Shown here: positions 1 to 8,230 of the stretch, piece by piece
Layout: every line of letters starts with the position of its first letter
Numbering within the stretch: position 1 is the stretch's first letter
Assembly: GCA_903953895.1 (NCBI GenBank)
Contig: CAJBLH010000095.1
Location: forward strand, 1-58,398
Length of the DNA stretch: 58,398 nt
Origin: an uncultured Desulfobacteraceae bacterium
GTDB lineage: Bacteria > Desulfobacterota > Desulfobacteria > Desulfobacterales > Desulfatirhabdiaceae
Reading direction: 5' to 3'
Program-made: the position numbers and the translations under genes
Notes under the pieces: model-generated
The model's input: only the letters and a program-made list of their open reading frames with translations
Database searches by the model: none
What the model was told of the DNA's origin: nothing

Positions 1-663
1 AACGATCCTTTCCTTTTTGTAAGTGATGGAGTTCAGAAACCGGTATTCGTTTTCCTGTGGTCAAAATTTCGGGCGGGCATGCTGGAAATATCCGACAACC
101 CGTTTGCGCTGGCAACGCTGGCCCATCTGGAAACACAGAATACGCAACAGAATGAGACCCGGCGGTTTGAAAGCAAGTTGCGGTTTATCAGAAATTTGTA
201 TGCCAAAGGATGGCGCAAAGAGAGAATTATCGAGCTATTTCATTTTATCGACTGGATTATGAGATTGCCGGATTATTTGGAAAGCGAGCTGTGGGTTGAA
301 ATCCTTAATTTTGAGGAGGAGAGAAAAATGCGATATGTCGGCAGTGTGGAACGCATTGGCTATAAGAGAGGGTGGGATGAAGGCAAACTTGAAGGCAAGA
401 CTGAAGAGAGGCTTGAAGCCATCGAGCTTGGCTTGAGCCTGAAATTCGGTGATGATGCGGCGATGCCGCTGATGTCTTCGATCCGCAACCTGCAAGACCC
501 GGACCGGCTGATTATGATCAGGGATACCATCCGAATGGCGGGCAGCATCGATGAAAAATCCGGCAACTGGTATCGAGCCGGCAGGGGCAGGCATAAGCCT
601 TCACTGATTGCCACCGCATCTGCAAGGAGTTGCACGACTTCTGAAAATTCTGATGGTGCCTGA
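1..663 (+). CDS. Rpn/PD-(D/E)XK nuclease-like protein, C-terminal part, probable frameshift
   Basis: The frame is open to the left edge, so only the C-terminal part is present; the start lies outside the window. The visible segment has the NPFA..TLAHL motif and a charged helical tail with spaced glycines (YKRGWDEGKLEGKTEE), typical of the Rpn recombination-promoting nuclease / DUF4351-type proteins that are abundant in large Desulfobacterota genomes. The catalytic domain would lie upstream. After residue Asp-Glu near 551-557 the protein becomes low-quality and runs to 663. One extra A in the A-run at 554-558 would instead give a tail IRQLVSSRQGQA ending at the TAA at 594-596, which looks like the natural C-terminus. 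I infer a one-base deletion or a sequencing error. Family call is moderate, because it rests on the tail only. Confidence 0.6.
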   Translation, partial: NDPFLFVSDGVQKPVFVFLWSKFRAGMLEISDNPFALATLAHLETQNTQQNETRRFESKLRFIRNLYAKGWRKERIIELFHFIDWIMRLPDYLESELWVEILNFEEERKMRYVGSVERIGYKRGWDEGKLEGKTEERLEAIELGLSLKFGDDAAMPLMSSIRNLQDPDRLIMIRDTIRMAGSIDEKSGNWYRAGRGRHKPSLIATASARSCTTSENSDGA

Positions 664-936
664 AATTGACTTACTATTGGCGTTTAATGGACAAATCCAA
701 AAAACAAATGCTTGAATTGTTTAAAATTAAGCTAATCTTACCCGCGACCCAAAATTTCGACATATCAAAAAAACGCTTGCTATTGTACGTTTTTTGTCGA
801 TTGCCTTTGTTTTGGCTCAGGCGTTTTGGTATATATCGGTATATATCGATTTAAACTGTTGTAACTTAGCCTTAGATTTGCAGTTGAATTCGCTTGTCAT
901 TTTATTTCTTCATCAATAATTTCAGACATTCAAATC

Positions 937-996
937 GGTTCTTTCCATCCTGTCGGTATAAGAATTGGTTCTTTTTATTATTTCGGTATGCTAATT
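937..996. repeat. tandem 30-bp direct repeat upstream of pilin operon
   Basis: Two adjacent 30-bp units (937-966 and 967-996) both start GGTTCTTT, both contain TCGGTAT and both end AATT. The gene-free stretch 664-1223 is otherwise AT-rich with no convincing gene. A duplicated element one unit apart upstream of an operon could be a pair of activator sites, but no known site is recognised. Confidence 0.5.
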
Positions 997-998
997 GC
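985..998 (+). promoter_or_regulatory. possible sigma-54-type promoter
   Basis: CGGTAT, five bases, TTGCT gives the invariant GG (985-986) and GC (997-998) doublets with the 10-base gap required by sigma-54. The match outside the doublets is only fair (consensus TGGCAC-N5-TTGC). It lies about 225 bp before the first pilin gene. Type IV pilin genes are often sigma-54 dependent, which makes it plausible but unproven. Confidence 0.25.
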
Positions 999-1158
999 TT
1001 TTAAAATTTAGCTACGCGTCGTTTTATTTTATGATGCATTCGTGTTTCGCACGATATCGTTAAAGTTCCAGTTCAAAATAAATCTGCGAAGATGATCACC
1101 TTTTCAGTGTGGTAGGATCGCTTCCGAAGGCTGTTAAAAGTAAAACGATGAACAGACA

Positions 1159-1172
1159 TTAGGTTTACCTAA
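1159..1172. promoter_or_regulatory. palindrome TTAGGT-TT-ACCTAA, operator-like
   Basis: A perfect 6-bp inverted repeat with a 2-bp spacer sits about 50 bp before the first pilin start codon (1224). Its size and place suit a dimeric regulator site; no family can be named. Confidence 0.3.
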
Positions 1173-1223
1173 AGTAACAGGCATAAGCTATTGCAGGGTC
1201 AAGGACAAAAGGTTTTGTTCTCT

Positions 1224-1706
1224 ATGAGAAAAGAAAATGGCTTTACATTGATTGAAATGATGGTGGTGATTGCGATCATCGGAATCATAACAGCTATTGC
1301 TACTGGCAGTTTTAAAAGAAACGAAACAAAATTGAGAGATGCAGCCAGTATGATTCAAGCGGATTTTGAGAGAGCACGATCACGGGCAATACGCGAAAAC
1401 GCATTCGTCGTTGTGGTCATAAACACTAATACGGATACTCATGCGTATAACATTTTCATCGATAATGGAACCGGGGGTGGGACTGCCCAAAACCTCACAC
1501 GTGATGGTAGTGAAACAGTGCTATCCGATGCAAACTTACCGGCTGGAATCCAAATTATCAATACGACATTCACTGGCAACAAAACTGGATTTAATGGAAG
1601 AGGATATTGTTTAAGAAACGGATTACTTACTCTCTATTCAAGCGGGAAATCTGTTGTTGTGGACATGAATAACCGCTTTGGAAGAATCACAATATCAACA
1701 CCATGA
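1224..1706 (+). CDS. fimT: FimT/GspH-like minor pilin (operon 1)
   Basis: Prepilin with a short positively charged leader MRKENG followed by FTLIEMMVVIAIIGIITAIA. This is the type III signal cut by prepilin peptidase between Gly6 and Phe7, with the Glu at +5 needed for assembly. The rest (about 160 residues in all) has the GspH/FimT-like globular layout with a long alpha helix (SMIQADFERARSRAIRENA) and a beta-rich C-terminal part. I chose ATG 1224 over the TTG at 1191 because AAAAGG at 1207-1212 precedes it and the leader is then of normal length. It opens an operon with pilW-, pilV-, pilX- and pilY1-like genes and should act as a low-abundance priming subunit of the pilus tip. Confidence 0.85.
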   Translation: MRKENGFTLIEMMVVIAIIGIITAIATGSFKRNETKLRDAASMIQADFERARSRAIRENAFVVVVINTNTDTHAYNIFIDNGTGGGTAQNLTRDGSETVLSDANLPAGIQIINTTFTGNKTGFNGRGYCLRNGLLTLYSSGKSVVVDMNNRFGRITISTP

Positions 1707-1732
1707 CCATTTGGTCAAGCGGGGAATATAAT

Positions 1733-2392
1733 ATGCTACACAATCCACTAAAAATCAGCAACAGTGGATTCACCTTGGTTGAGGTTCTGATTACCATGGC
1801 GATTGCTTCGATTTCATTCGCTGCAATTTATAGTGTTTTTGGGTCAGCCCAAAAAACCAGTACAATCAATGAAGTTAATGCCAACGTAATGAGAAGCCTT
1901 CGAACCAGCATTGATTTCATGGAGTCAGATATTCGAATGGCTGGGCTCCTATGCGATATAAACAGCAAACAACCAGTGAGTAAAAGCGTAATAGAGGCAA
2001 CTTCGATCAGGCTCCGATTCACCGCGGATCGTGATTGCGATGGTTCAATAGAGGCATTTAATCCCGCTCACATAACCGGAGGACTGCAAGAATCAGATTT
2101 CGAGCAAATAACCTATTTTTATGATTTGACATCTAAAGAAATAAGACAATGTCTTTATGACACAGGCAATGTTGAATTCTGTGAAACATTAGCCGATCAT
2201 GTTGAGTTTTTTAGCTTCACTTATCTGGATGAGGATAAAATTACGATAGCGGATGCGACTACAAACAAGGCGGATATCCGCTTCGTCGATGTATCAATAA
2301 GAATTGAACAACCATCGGGTCTGTCAGAACCTGTGTCAAGAAACATCACAAAACGGATTTTCTGTCGAAACTTAGCCAGTGAAATGCTTTAA
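1733..2392 (+). CDS. pilW: PilW-like minor pilin (operon 1)
   Basis: Prepilin with leader ending NSG before FTLVEVLITMAIASISFAAIYSVF, then the helix with RTSIDFMESDIRMAGL that is typical of PilW family minor pilins. ATG 1733 is preferred because GGGGAA at 1721-1726 lies six bases upstream. A start at 1703 would overlap the previous stop (ATGA) but has no ribosome site. Contains three cysteines in the C-terminal globular half. Part of the FimT-PilW-PilV-PilX-PilY1 set that primes pilus assembly and carries PilY1 at the tip. Confidence 0.85.
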   Translation: MLHNPLKISNSGFTLVEVLITMAIASISFAAIYSVFGSAQKTSTINEVNANVMRSLRTSIDFMESDIRMAGLLCDINSKQPVSKSVIEATSIRLRFTADRDCDGSIEAFNPAHITGGLQESDFEQITYFYDLTSKEIRQCLYDTGNVEFCETLADHVEFFSFTYLDEDKITIADATTNKADIRFVDVSIRIEQPSGLSEPVSRNITKRIFCRNLASEML

Positions 2393-2415
2393 CTTTTTCA
2401 ATGAAGGTATTGGAT

Positions 2416-2862
2416 ATGAATTTCATTTATGTAAACAATCATAATTATCGGGCTGAAGAAGGGTTTACGCTAATTGAAGTTCTGATTTCCTTAGCAATTT
2501 TATCAATAGGTATTTTAGCGGTAGCTTCATTGCAGATTACTGCCAGTATGCAAAGTCGTAACTCGTTTGAGATTACTGAAGCCAGTGCTATAGCTTCTTA
2601 TCAAATGGAAGATTTGATGTCTATTGATTATAGCGATTTAGAAATTGGAACTCATTTACAGTATGTGGATAAATATGGCTATGAAGTTACTACAGACGGT
2701 GACAATGTTAAATACATCATCGAGAGGATTGTTTCATCATCTTATCTAAATACAGATGGCGTAGTTGAATCAAAAACTATCGACTTGACAGTAGCTCGCA
2801 AGTCAACCAGTACCAATCAACGCGAAATTAATTATCGTTTCATCAAAAATAATCCAGAATAA
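2416..2862 (+). CDS. pilV: PilV-like minor pilin (operon 1)
   Basis: Prepilin with a long leader ending EEG before FTLIEVLISLAILSIGILAV. The following ASLQITASMQSRNSFEITEASAIA segment is characteristic of PilV-type proteins (type IV pilus modification protein PilV family). ATG 2416 is chosen because AAGG at 2404-2407 is eight bases upstream; an in-frame ATG at 2401 has no ribosome site. About 148 residues, a normal PilV length. Only 12 bases separate its stop from the pilX gene. Confidence 0.85.
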   Translation: MNFIYVNNHNYRAEEGFTLIEVLISLAILSIGILAVASLQITASMQSRNSFEITEASAIASYQMEDLMSIDYSDLEIGTHLQYVDKYGYEVTTDGDNVKYIIERIVSSSYLNTDGVVESKTIDLTVARKSTSTNQREINYRFIKNNPE

Positions 2863-2874
2863 TGGAAATATGCC

Positions 2875-3363
2875 ATGAGAAATTTGAAAGCTGATAAAAA
2901 TGTTTTTTGTAGGAAAGATGATGGGTCAGCTATCGTGCTATGCCTTATGGTATTAGTGCTTGTTTCTATCATAGGCGTCATGTCCATCCGGACATCAAAT
3001 AGCGATATTGAGATTTCTACAAACCACCAGTTGTATGAGAGATCATTTTATGCTGCTGAATCTGCCAGAGCTTATGTTATGGATAACTCAGATTTATTCC
3101 ATGATAATAATCTCGATAAAGATGAGCCAGTTAGTTTTCCTGATCCGGATAATCCAGCGACAACCCGACAAGTAACGACTGGATCACCTGAAGCATTCAA
3201 AGGAAGTGTTCGATATTTGGGTGACGGCCAACCACCACCAGGCACAAGTTCCGGATTTCGAGCCTATTACTACAGTATCAATTGTGAAGGTCATTATTAT
3301 GGTCGCAGTGATACTGTAGTACAATTACAAGCCACATTTCACAGAATAGGATTTAAAAGATAA
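2875..3363 (+). CDS. pilX: PilX-like pilus assembly protein (operon 1)
   Basis: 162 residues. The N-terminal motif GSAIVLCLMVLVLVSIIGVMS followed by the SNSDIEISTNHQLYERSFYAAESARAYV segment is the PilX N-terminal domain: one membrane helix and the conserved FYAAE block. It lacks the F-T-L-I-E motif of true class III pilins, as is usual for PilX. In the family this protein is a minor component that with PilV, PilW and PilY1 initiates pilus assembly. RBS GGAAAT lies eight bases before the start; PilY1 follows after 30 bp. Confidence 0.82.
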   Translation: MRNLKADKNVFCRKDDGSAIVLCLMVLVLVSIIGVMSIRTSNSDIEISTNHQLYERSFYAAESARAYVMDNSDLFHDNNLDKDEPVSFPDPDNPATTRQVTTGSPEAFKGSVRYLGDGQPPPGTSSGFRAYYYSINCEGHYYGRSDTVVQLQATFHRIGFKR

Positions 3364-3393
3364 TTATTTCGTCAACACGGTGGGGAGGCAAAC

Positions 3394-6300
3394 ATGGATA
3401 AACTCAAGATGTTAAGAAGACTAATGGTATTTATTCTGTTATTTCAAATGTCTTTGGTTCAGATTTATGCCATGGATGATACGTGTACGTTCATGACGAC
3501 AGCCAATGACATCCCGCCGAACATTGTAATTCTTTTAGACAATGGCGCTGCGATGGAAGAAATAATCTGGCATCAAGGTTATTATAACAGTATCAGCTAT
3601 CAGCCTTCTTTGGCAACTCTGGATGTTGTTCGAGATCAAAGAGCTGTCAATGGTTCTTTTGGTTTTTTATTGGAAAAAGGATACAGCATCACAATATCCG
3701 GGGGTAAATATTCTCTTGTCGATATTCCGGAAGATCTGATTGTTGCGCATCACGAATATTCACTAATGGCGGATGGCACAGGCCGAAACCCTGTTTGGAC
3801 CATCAATGGCAGAACGATTACCTTGCCTGGCACCCCCTCAGCCGCAGTCGATGCCAACGGGGTAAAAGACAACGCAGCAAATTTTAGATTTTCAAAGAAT
3901 TATCTGAATTGGCTTTTTTTTAGCACGGGCGATGGTGCTTATACCGGTAACGGATCTGATCTGCCTAATGTCACCCGGTTTTATTATGCAAAAAAAGCCT
4001 TGATGACAGTTGCCAAAATGACAGCAAATCAGGCACAGTTTTCGATCTACAATTTCACTTCCAACGCGAATGGTTCTACAAATGTCCAACCGCTAGGGAT
4101 GGTCGTGAATACACCGTTGGCACTTCTCCCAGAGAATAATACATTAAATTCTAGTTATGTAAACAATGTCAATAATATGGGAACAGTAACCTACTCCCCG
4201 CTGGCGGAAGGTCTGGCATCTATTGGTGGATATTATGCGTCCCCCTCATCTCATGTTGTAGGATACTATTGTCAGAAAATATTTGCATTGGTTGTTACAC
4301 CGGGCATGTCTTCATTCGATGAAGAGCCAGCTGCCGGTTCTTCTCCTTCGCCAAGTGTATTTTCTGTTCAATCAGCGGATTATGACAATGACAATCCCAT
4401 TGTTGTTGAAGGAAACATTAAAGAGATTACAGGGTCAGATACATACCAATATTCCATCCCCACGAATCTATATGGAACCACATTTCTGGATGACGTTGCT
4501 TGCTATATGTATAAAAATGACATTGTCGATTACCAGGATGGTTTTCAGAATGTCAGAACATATACTTTGGGTTTCATGGGTGATCACGTTTCTAATCTTT
4601 TCCTGATAAACACATCCAACAACGGCAATGGAAACTTCAATTTATATGATACCAGTGACCCTGAATATGGTAAATATCATTATGTCGCAGAAGATCCTGA
4701 TGAACTTGCCGCCAAACTGCTTAGTGCTGTTAACGACATCATCGCGCAGACCAATTCTTTTACAGCTCCCGTTGTTCCAGTTACACGAACAACGAGCGGC
4801 GATAGAATCTACCTGGCATTTTTCAAACCTGATAAGAGTAATTTCTGGGAGGGTAATGTCACCAAATTTGGACTTTCAGAATCTCTTGAGATCGTTGACA
4901 AGAATGGTGATGCAGCCACTTATCCGAATGGTGCAATGATAGATGCTGCTATACCTTACTGGCAAACAAAAGACTGGGCAACTCCCGGCAAAAGCAACTA
5001 CATCCATAACAGTGAACGCAAAATATTTACTTATCTGGGAACTTCAAAGGATTTGACGCAATCGGCCAATGCTTTCAATTCTTCAAACATTACAACGACT
5101 CAAATGGGGAATCCAACCGTCAACCCAACCAATCCAGATGAACAAATTATTGGATATATAAGCTATATACGAGGTGCCGATGTTTTTGATCAGGACAAAG
5201 ATGGAAATGTCACGGAAAACCGTACCGTCATTACAGGAGATGTGCTACACAGCGAACCAGTTGTTATTCCGTACGGTACGGAATCATATGCTTTTTTTGG
5301 ATCCAATGATGGAATGCTCCATGCGGTCAAAGACTCTACCGGGAAAGAATCATGGGCGTTTATCCCGCCAGATCTACTTCCTAAACTGAAAGATATGATT
5401 GAAGGGGTCGGACATCAATATTATGTCGATGCAAGCCCTAAGATTTATTTCAAAGACATCGACAAAGATGGGACTGTCGGCTCCGGAGATCAGGTCGTTT
5501 TAGTATGCGGAGAGCGTAAGGGCGGATCAAGTTATTTTGCACTTGATATTACGAATCCGGAAAATCCGATCTATCTTTGGAGAATCGATAACATAAACAA
5601 CGCAATTGCCCCGCCAGATCACATCGTAGCCGAGCTGGGTCAAAGCTGGTCTGAACCCCAATTCGGATTGGCGAAAACATCTTCAACAGATACCGTTGGC
5701 ACCCCGGTGTTTTTTATTGGCGCTGGTTACAGTTCAAACAACTCGTCAGGAAAAGCAATTCTCGCAATAAATGTATTAACTGGAGCAGTAATTAAAACAT
5801 TTACCGACACAGACATGGATTACAGTATCGCCAGTAATGTTCTTGTTGTCGATGCGAATGATAATGGCTTTATTGATAAAGTGTACGTCGGTGATCTTGG
5901 AAGTCAATTGTGGCGGTTAGGAAATTTAGCCACATCGTGTGGTGTCGGTTTCGATCCGGTTGAATTTCCGGATTGTGAAAATATTGGCAACTGGGCCGCT
6001 CAAAAGGTTTTTGTGGCTGATTCATTGCACACACGAAAATTTTACTACACCCCAAGTCTGGTATTTGAATATAATTATGATCTTTTGTTCATAGGAACGG
6101 GAGATCGGGAAAATGCCTGTACGGTGTCCACAACACTCGACAGGTTTTATTGTATCAAAGATACGCATGTACCCAATACCGGCAACCTTGTGGATATAAC
6201 AACGAGTTCAACGCTTACGGATACTTCACTGGATGCTGTTGACTGTTATGGATGGTATATTACTTTGGCAGCAGGAGAAAAAGCACTGTCCGAAAATATG

Positions 6301-6648
6301 GTTTTTTATAAAATTGCGTATTTTACGACATTTACACCAAAGATTGATCCTTGTATTCCCGGTGGTGAAGGACGATTGTACGCGATGCAGTATAAGACAG
6401 GTAGCAATGGAATAGATATAAATAATGATCAGGTTAAAGAGAGATCTTTCGTTATTGGTGGTGGAATTCCTTCAAAACCCGTTATTGTTATTCCAGATAC
6501 GCGGGTTCCACCCAAAATGTTAATATCCGTGGGGAGTACAAACCCTGACGCTCAATCACCCGCTTTTGGCGCGGGGGTTGTTGATGTGACTCCTGAAATA
6601 GATATAAGATATCCATACAAGTGGTGGCGTGAACCAACCAAATTTTGA
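3394..6648 (+). CDS. pilY1: PilY1-like tip protein A
   Basis: 1084 residues with an N-terminal signal helix (residues 7-26). A degenerate VWA-like strand NIVILLDNGAAM follows near residue 43, in which the MIDAS DxSxS is replaced by DNGAA. The C-terminal half is the PilY1 beta-propeller: GDVLHSEPVV, GSNDGMLHAV, SWAFIPPDLLPKL and GDLGSQLWRLG. Two calcium-loop-like motifs are visible, DQDKDGNVTE near residue 600 and DANDNGFID near residue 819; the second matches the place of the Ca2+ site that controls retraction in PilY1. A strong RBS (GGGGAGG) precedes ATG 3394. It should sit at the pilus tip and act in adhesion and in promoting extension. It closes minor-pilin operon 1. Confidence 0.88.
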   Translation: MDKLKMLRRLMVFILLFQMSLVQIYAMDDTCTFMTTANDIPPNIVILLDNGAAMEEIIWHQGYYNSISYQPSLATLDVVRDQRAVNGSFGFLLEKGYSITISGGKYSLVDIPEDLIVAHHEYSLMADGTGRNPVWTINGRTITLPGTPSAAVDANGVKDNAANFRFSKNYLNWLFFSTGDGAYTGNGSDLPNVTRFYYAKKALMTVAKMTANQAQFSIYNFTSNANGSTNVQPLGMVVNTPLALLPENNTLNSSYVNNVNNMGTVTYSPLAEGLASIGGYYASPSSHVVGYYCQKIFALVVTPGMSSFDEEPAAGSSPSPSVFSVQSADYDNDNPIVVEGNIKEITGSDTYQYSIPTNLYGTTFLDDVACYMYKNDIVDYQDGFQNVRTYTLGFMGDHVSNLFLINTSNNGNGNFNLYDTSDPEYGKYHYVAEDPDELAAKLLSAVNDIIAQTNSFTAPVVPVTRTTSGDRIYLAFFKPDKSNFWEGNVTKFGLSESLEIVDKNGDAATYPNGAMIDAAIPYWQTKDWATPGKSNYIHNSERKIFTYLGTSKDLTQSANAFNSSNITTTQMGNPTVNPTNPDEQIIGYISYIRGADVFDQDKDGNVTENRTVITGDVLHSEPVVIPYGTESYAFFGSNDGMLHAVKDSTGKESWAFIPPDLLPKLKDMIEGVGHQYYVDASPKIYFKDIDKDGTVGSGDQVVLVCGERKGGSSYFALDITNPENPIYLWRIDNINNAIAPPDHIVAELGQSWSEPQFGLAKTSSTDTVGTPVFFIGAGYSSNNSSGKAILAINVLTGAVIKTFTDTDMDYSIASNVLVVDANDNGFIDKVYVGDLGSQLWRLGNLATSCGVGFDPVEFPDCENIGNWAAQKVFVADSLHTRKFYYTPSLVFEYNYDLLFIGTGDRENACTVSTTLDRFYCIKDTHVPNTGNLVDITTSSTLTDTSLDAVDCYGWYITLAAGEKALSENMVFYKIAYFTTFTPKIDPCIPGGEGRLYAMQYKTGSNGIDINNDQVKERSFVIGGGIPSKPVIVIPDTRVPPKMLISVGSTNPDAQSPAFGAGVVDVTPEIDIRYPYKWWREPTKF

Positions 6649-6785
6649 TGAGATCACTAATCGATGGCACAGTTTCACGATATTTGCGAAAAAAACACTG
6701 GTTCAAAGAGCTAATTTTTTTGTTACATCAAACACTCTATCTCGAAGAAGAAAGCGATTTATACTGTCAACGGTCATAATCTTAA

Positions 6786-6870
6786 CTTTTGAACCCCCAC
6801 CCCAACCCTCCCCCGCTGGGGGAGGGAGCAACAGAAAAGTGCAGATTATGCCTTTTGGCAGTATAACATC
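6786..6870 (+). repeat. 85-bp interspersed repeat, copy 1
   Basis: Contains the GC-rich palindromic core CCCTCCCCCGCTGGGGGAGGG and ends in GCAGTATAACATC. A second copy of identical length is at 23045-23129 (about 75 of 85 positions equal) and a diverged inverted copy is at about 57683-57760. It occupies most of the gap between the two pilin operons and may work as a transcription barrier or a REP-like element. Confidence 0.75.
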
Positions 6871-6947
6871 TTTTCTTTGCCTGTGCATCAGCGCAATCCA
6901 ATAAAAATATGCAAAATTGCAATGTAATCAATATGGCATCATTATCC

Positions 6948-7484
6948 ATGAAAAATGTCAAAGGCTTTACCCTAGTTGAGATGATGGTGGTAATTGGCAT
7001 TACGGCGATTGTATCCGCCGTTGCCATCCCCAATTATTTATCTTATGCCGCCGGGTCGCGCCTTCGAAGCGCAACGCAGGAGCTGTTCTCAAATGTCAAA
7101 AAATCCCAAATGAATGCAATTCGTTATCGCAATATTAAGAACCATGTTCCGCCTCAGAATACGATGTGGTGCATAGAGTTCTCACCCACCGGCTATCAGG
7201 TAATAAACTGTGGGCGCGATAACGGCAGATGTGCGGCGCCATCTACGACAGACGACGTTTCCGATACGATCGAATTGTCACAATCGTATCCGGGTGTCAC
7301 ATTCAAACAGGATTATTCGCCGGAACGGATCGTATTTTATCCGGATGGAACGATAGATGGTGATGATAACCAGCAAACCCCTTTCAATCGAATATATTCA
7401 CTGAAAGACAGCAAGGGAGACGAGCTGGAACTGAAATTCACCGGAGCAGGCGCTGTAAGAATTAAAAGACCACAGGACCCATGA
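6948..7484 (+). CDS. fimT: FimT/GspH-like minor pilin (operon 2)
   Basis: Prepilin with leader MKNVKG cut before FTLVEMMVVIGITAIVSAVAIPNYLSY, then GSRLRSATQELFSNVKKSQMNAI as in FimT/GspH. About 178 residues from ATG 6948; in-frame ATGs at 6909 and 6933 would only lengthen the leader, and none has a clear ribosome site. Its last 96 bases (7389-7484) are repeated at 8135-8230. The duplicate sits at the junction where the hicBA module separates this gene from its operon partner pilV. In the uninterrupted operon its stop would have overlapped the pilV start (ATGA). Confidence 0.85.
   Translation: MKNVKGFTLVEMMVVIGITAIVSAVAIPNYLSYAAGSRLRSATQELFSNVKKSQMNAIRYRNIKNHVPPQNTMWCIEFSPTGYQVINCGRDNGRCAAPSTTDDVSDTIELSQSYPGVTFKQDYSPERIVFYPDGTIDGDDNQQTPFNRIYSLKDSKGDELELKFTGAGAVRIKRPQDP
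7389..7484 (+). repeat. 96-bp direct repeat, left copy (flanks hicBA)
   Basis: The 3' end of the fimT-like gene including its stop. The right copy at 8135-8230 differs at two positions only. Together they bracket a 650-bp insert (7485-8134) that contains hicBA. Confidence 0.9.
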
Positions 7485-7529
7485 GTACCTCATTGAACTG
7501 AACGAGTGCATAGACCGGTAATTCAAGCT

Positions 7530-7757
7530 TCACTTATTTTGGAAAAAAGTATCTGTGTCCATTTCCAGATCATTTCTGATAATTTTCAATAACAAGCCGT
7601 GAGGAACATCATTTCCACCATGATCCGGGATTGTAGTTTTTCTGCCATCAGTGTGTATAAATCGGATGTGTGAACCTTTTTGACGAATTGGCTGAAAACC
7701 AAGACTTTTGACCATACTGATTAGTTCACGGAATGAAATGGCAGGAATGGTGGTCAT
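7530..7757 (-). CDS. hicA: HicA-type mRNA interferase toxin
   Basis: 75-residue protein with the HicA fold signature: FRELISMVKSLGF, then the catalytic-site GSHIRF (His30), and the C-terminal KIIRNDLEMDTDTF. HicA toxins have a double-stranded-RNA-binding-like fold and cleave mRNA using this histidine. The start codon overlaps the hicB stop by four bases, so the pair is translationally coupled with the antitoxin first. The pair lies antisense inside a pilin operon, between duplicated host sequence. A 118-bp piece of a near-identical hicA is found again at 15990-16107. Confidence 0.92.
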   Translation of the reverse strand: MTTIPAISFRELISMVKSLGFQPIRQKGSHIRFIHTDGRKTTIPDHGGNDVPHGLLLKIIRNDLEMDTDTFFQNK

Positions 7758-7975
7758 AACGATGCCATTTCAAGGTCACGAATACCAACAAAAGTCATTT
7801 TGTCATCAGCCATTGCTGGTTCATCCAAAAGACAAGCGCCGATGGCTTCCTGGATATTTTCTATTGCTTCACCAATGGTTTTTCCATAACTTCGGCAAGA
7901 CTTTAAAACAGGACATTCCACGATATATACGCCATCCTTGTCCTGCTCAATAATAAGCGGATAATGTTTTTTCAT
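7754..7975 (-). CDS. hicB: HicB-family antitoxin
   Basis: 73 residues with the HicB-like N-terminal fold (YPLIIEQDKDGVYIVECPVLKSCRSYGKTIGEAIENIQEAIGACL). It would bind and neutralise HicA. It is shorter than HicB proteins that carry an extra DNA-binding domain, so autoregulation by this protein alone is uncertain. RBS AAGGAG lies eight bases before ATG 7975. It is first in the two-gene hicBA operon. Confidence 0.92.
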   Translation of the reverse strand: MKKHYPLIIEQDKDGVYIVECPVLKSCRSYGKTIGEAIENIQEAIGACLLDEPAMADDKMTFVGIRDLEMASL

Positions 7976-8083
7976 ACGATAACTCCTTAATTGTGATCTC
8001 AGTGGTGGTTATGGAAGCAATACAATGAATTGACAAAAGAATTGCTGCTTCATGACCGTTTGTTTTGCTATCCTGTTATTGGT

Positions 8084-8112
8084 TTTCTACGAGTTCGTTA
8101 ACCTTATGTCAA
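8084..8112 (-). promoter_or_regulatory. candidate hicBA promoter
   Basis: On the minus strand TTGACA (8107-8112), 17 bases, then TAGAAA (8084-8089) fits a sigma-70 promoter reading toward hicB. A second weaker candidate, TTGTCA-N17-CATAAC, lies nearer at 8008-8036. Both are inside the inserted 650-bp segment, so the module seems to carry its own promoter. Confidence 0.4.
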
Positions 8113-8131
8113 TTATATTAAACAGATTATC

Positions 8132-8230
8132 ATGCGAATATATTCACTGAAAGACAGCAAGGGAGACGAGCTGGAACTGAAATTCACCGGAGCAGGCGCT
8201 GTAAGGATTAAAAGGCCACAGGACCCATGA
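8132..8230 (+). pseudogene. 32-codon mini-ORF from duplicated fimT tail
   Basis: The right copy of the 96-bp repeat (8135-8230) is preceded at once by an ATG (8132), so it reads in frame as a 32-residue peptide identical to the fimT C-terminus. Its TGA overlaps the pilV ATG. It therefore restores the ATGA stop-start overlap that the insertion had broken. Whether it is translated is unknown, but it may keep pilV translation coupled. Confidence 0.55.
8135..8230 (+). repeat. 96-bp direct repeat, right copy (flanks hicBA)
   Basis: 94 of 96 bases equal 7389-7484. See the left copy. Confidence 0.9.

Noticed and set aside
666-854. A 62-codon plus-strand frame after the Rpn-like gene
   Set aside because: AT-rich, no ribosome site, no motif; treated as chance.
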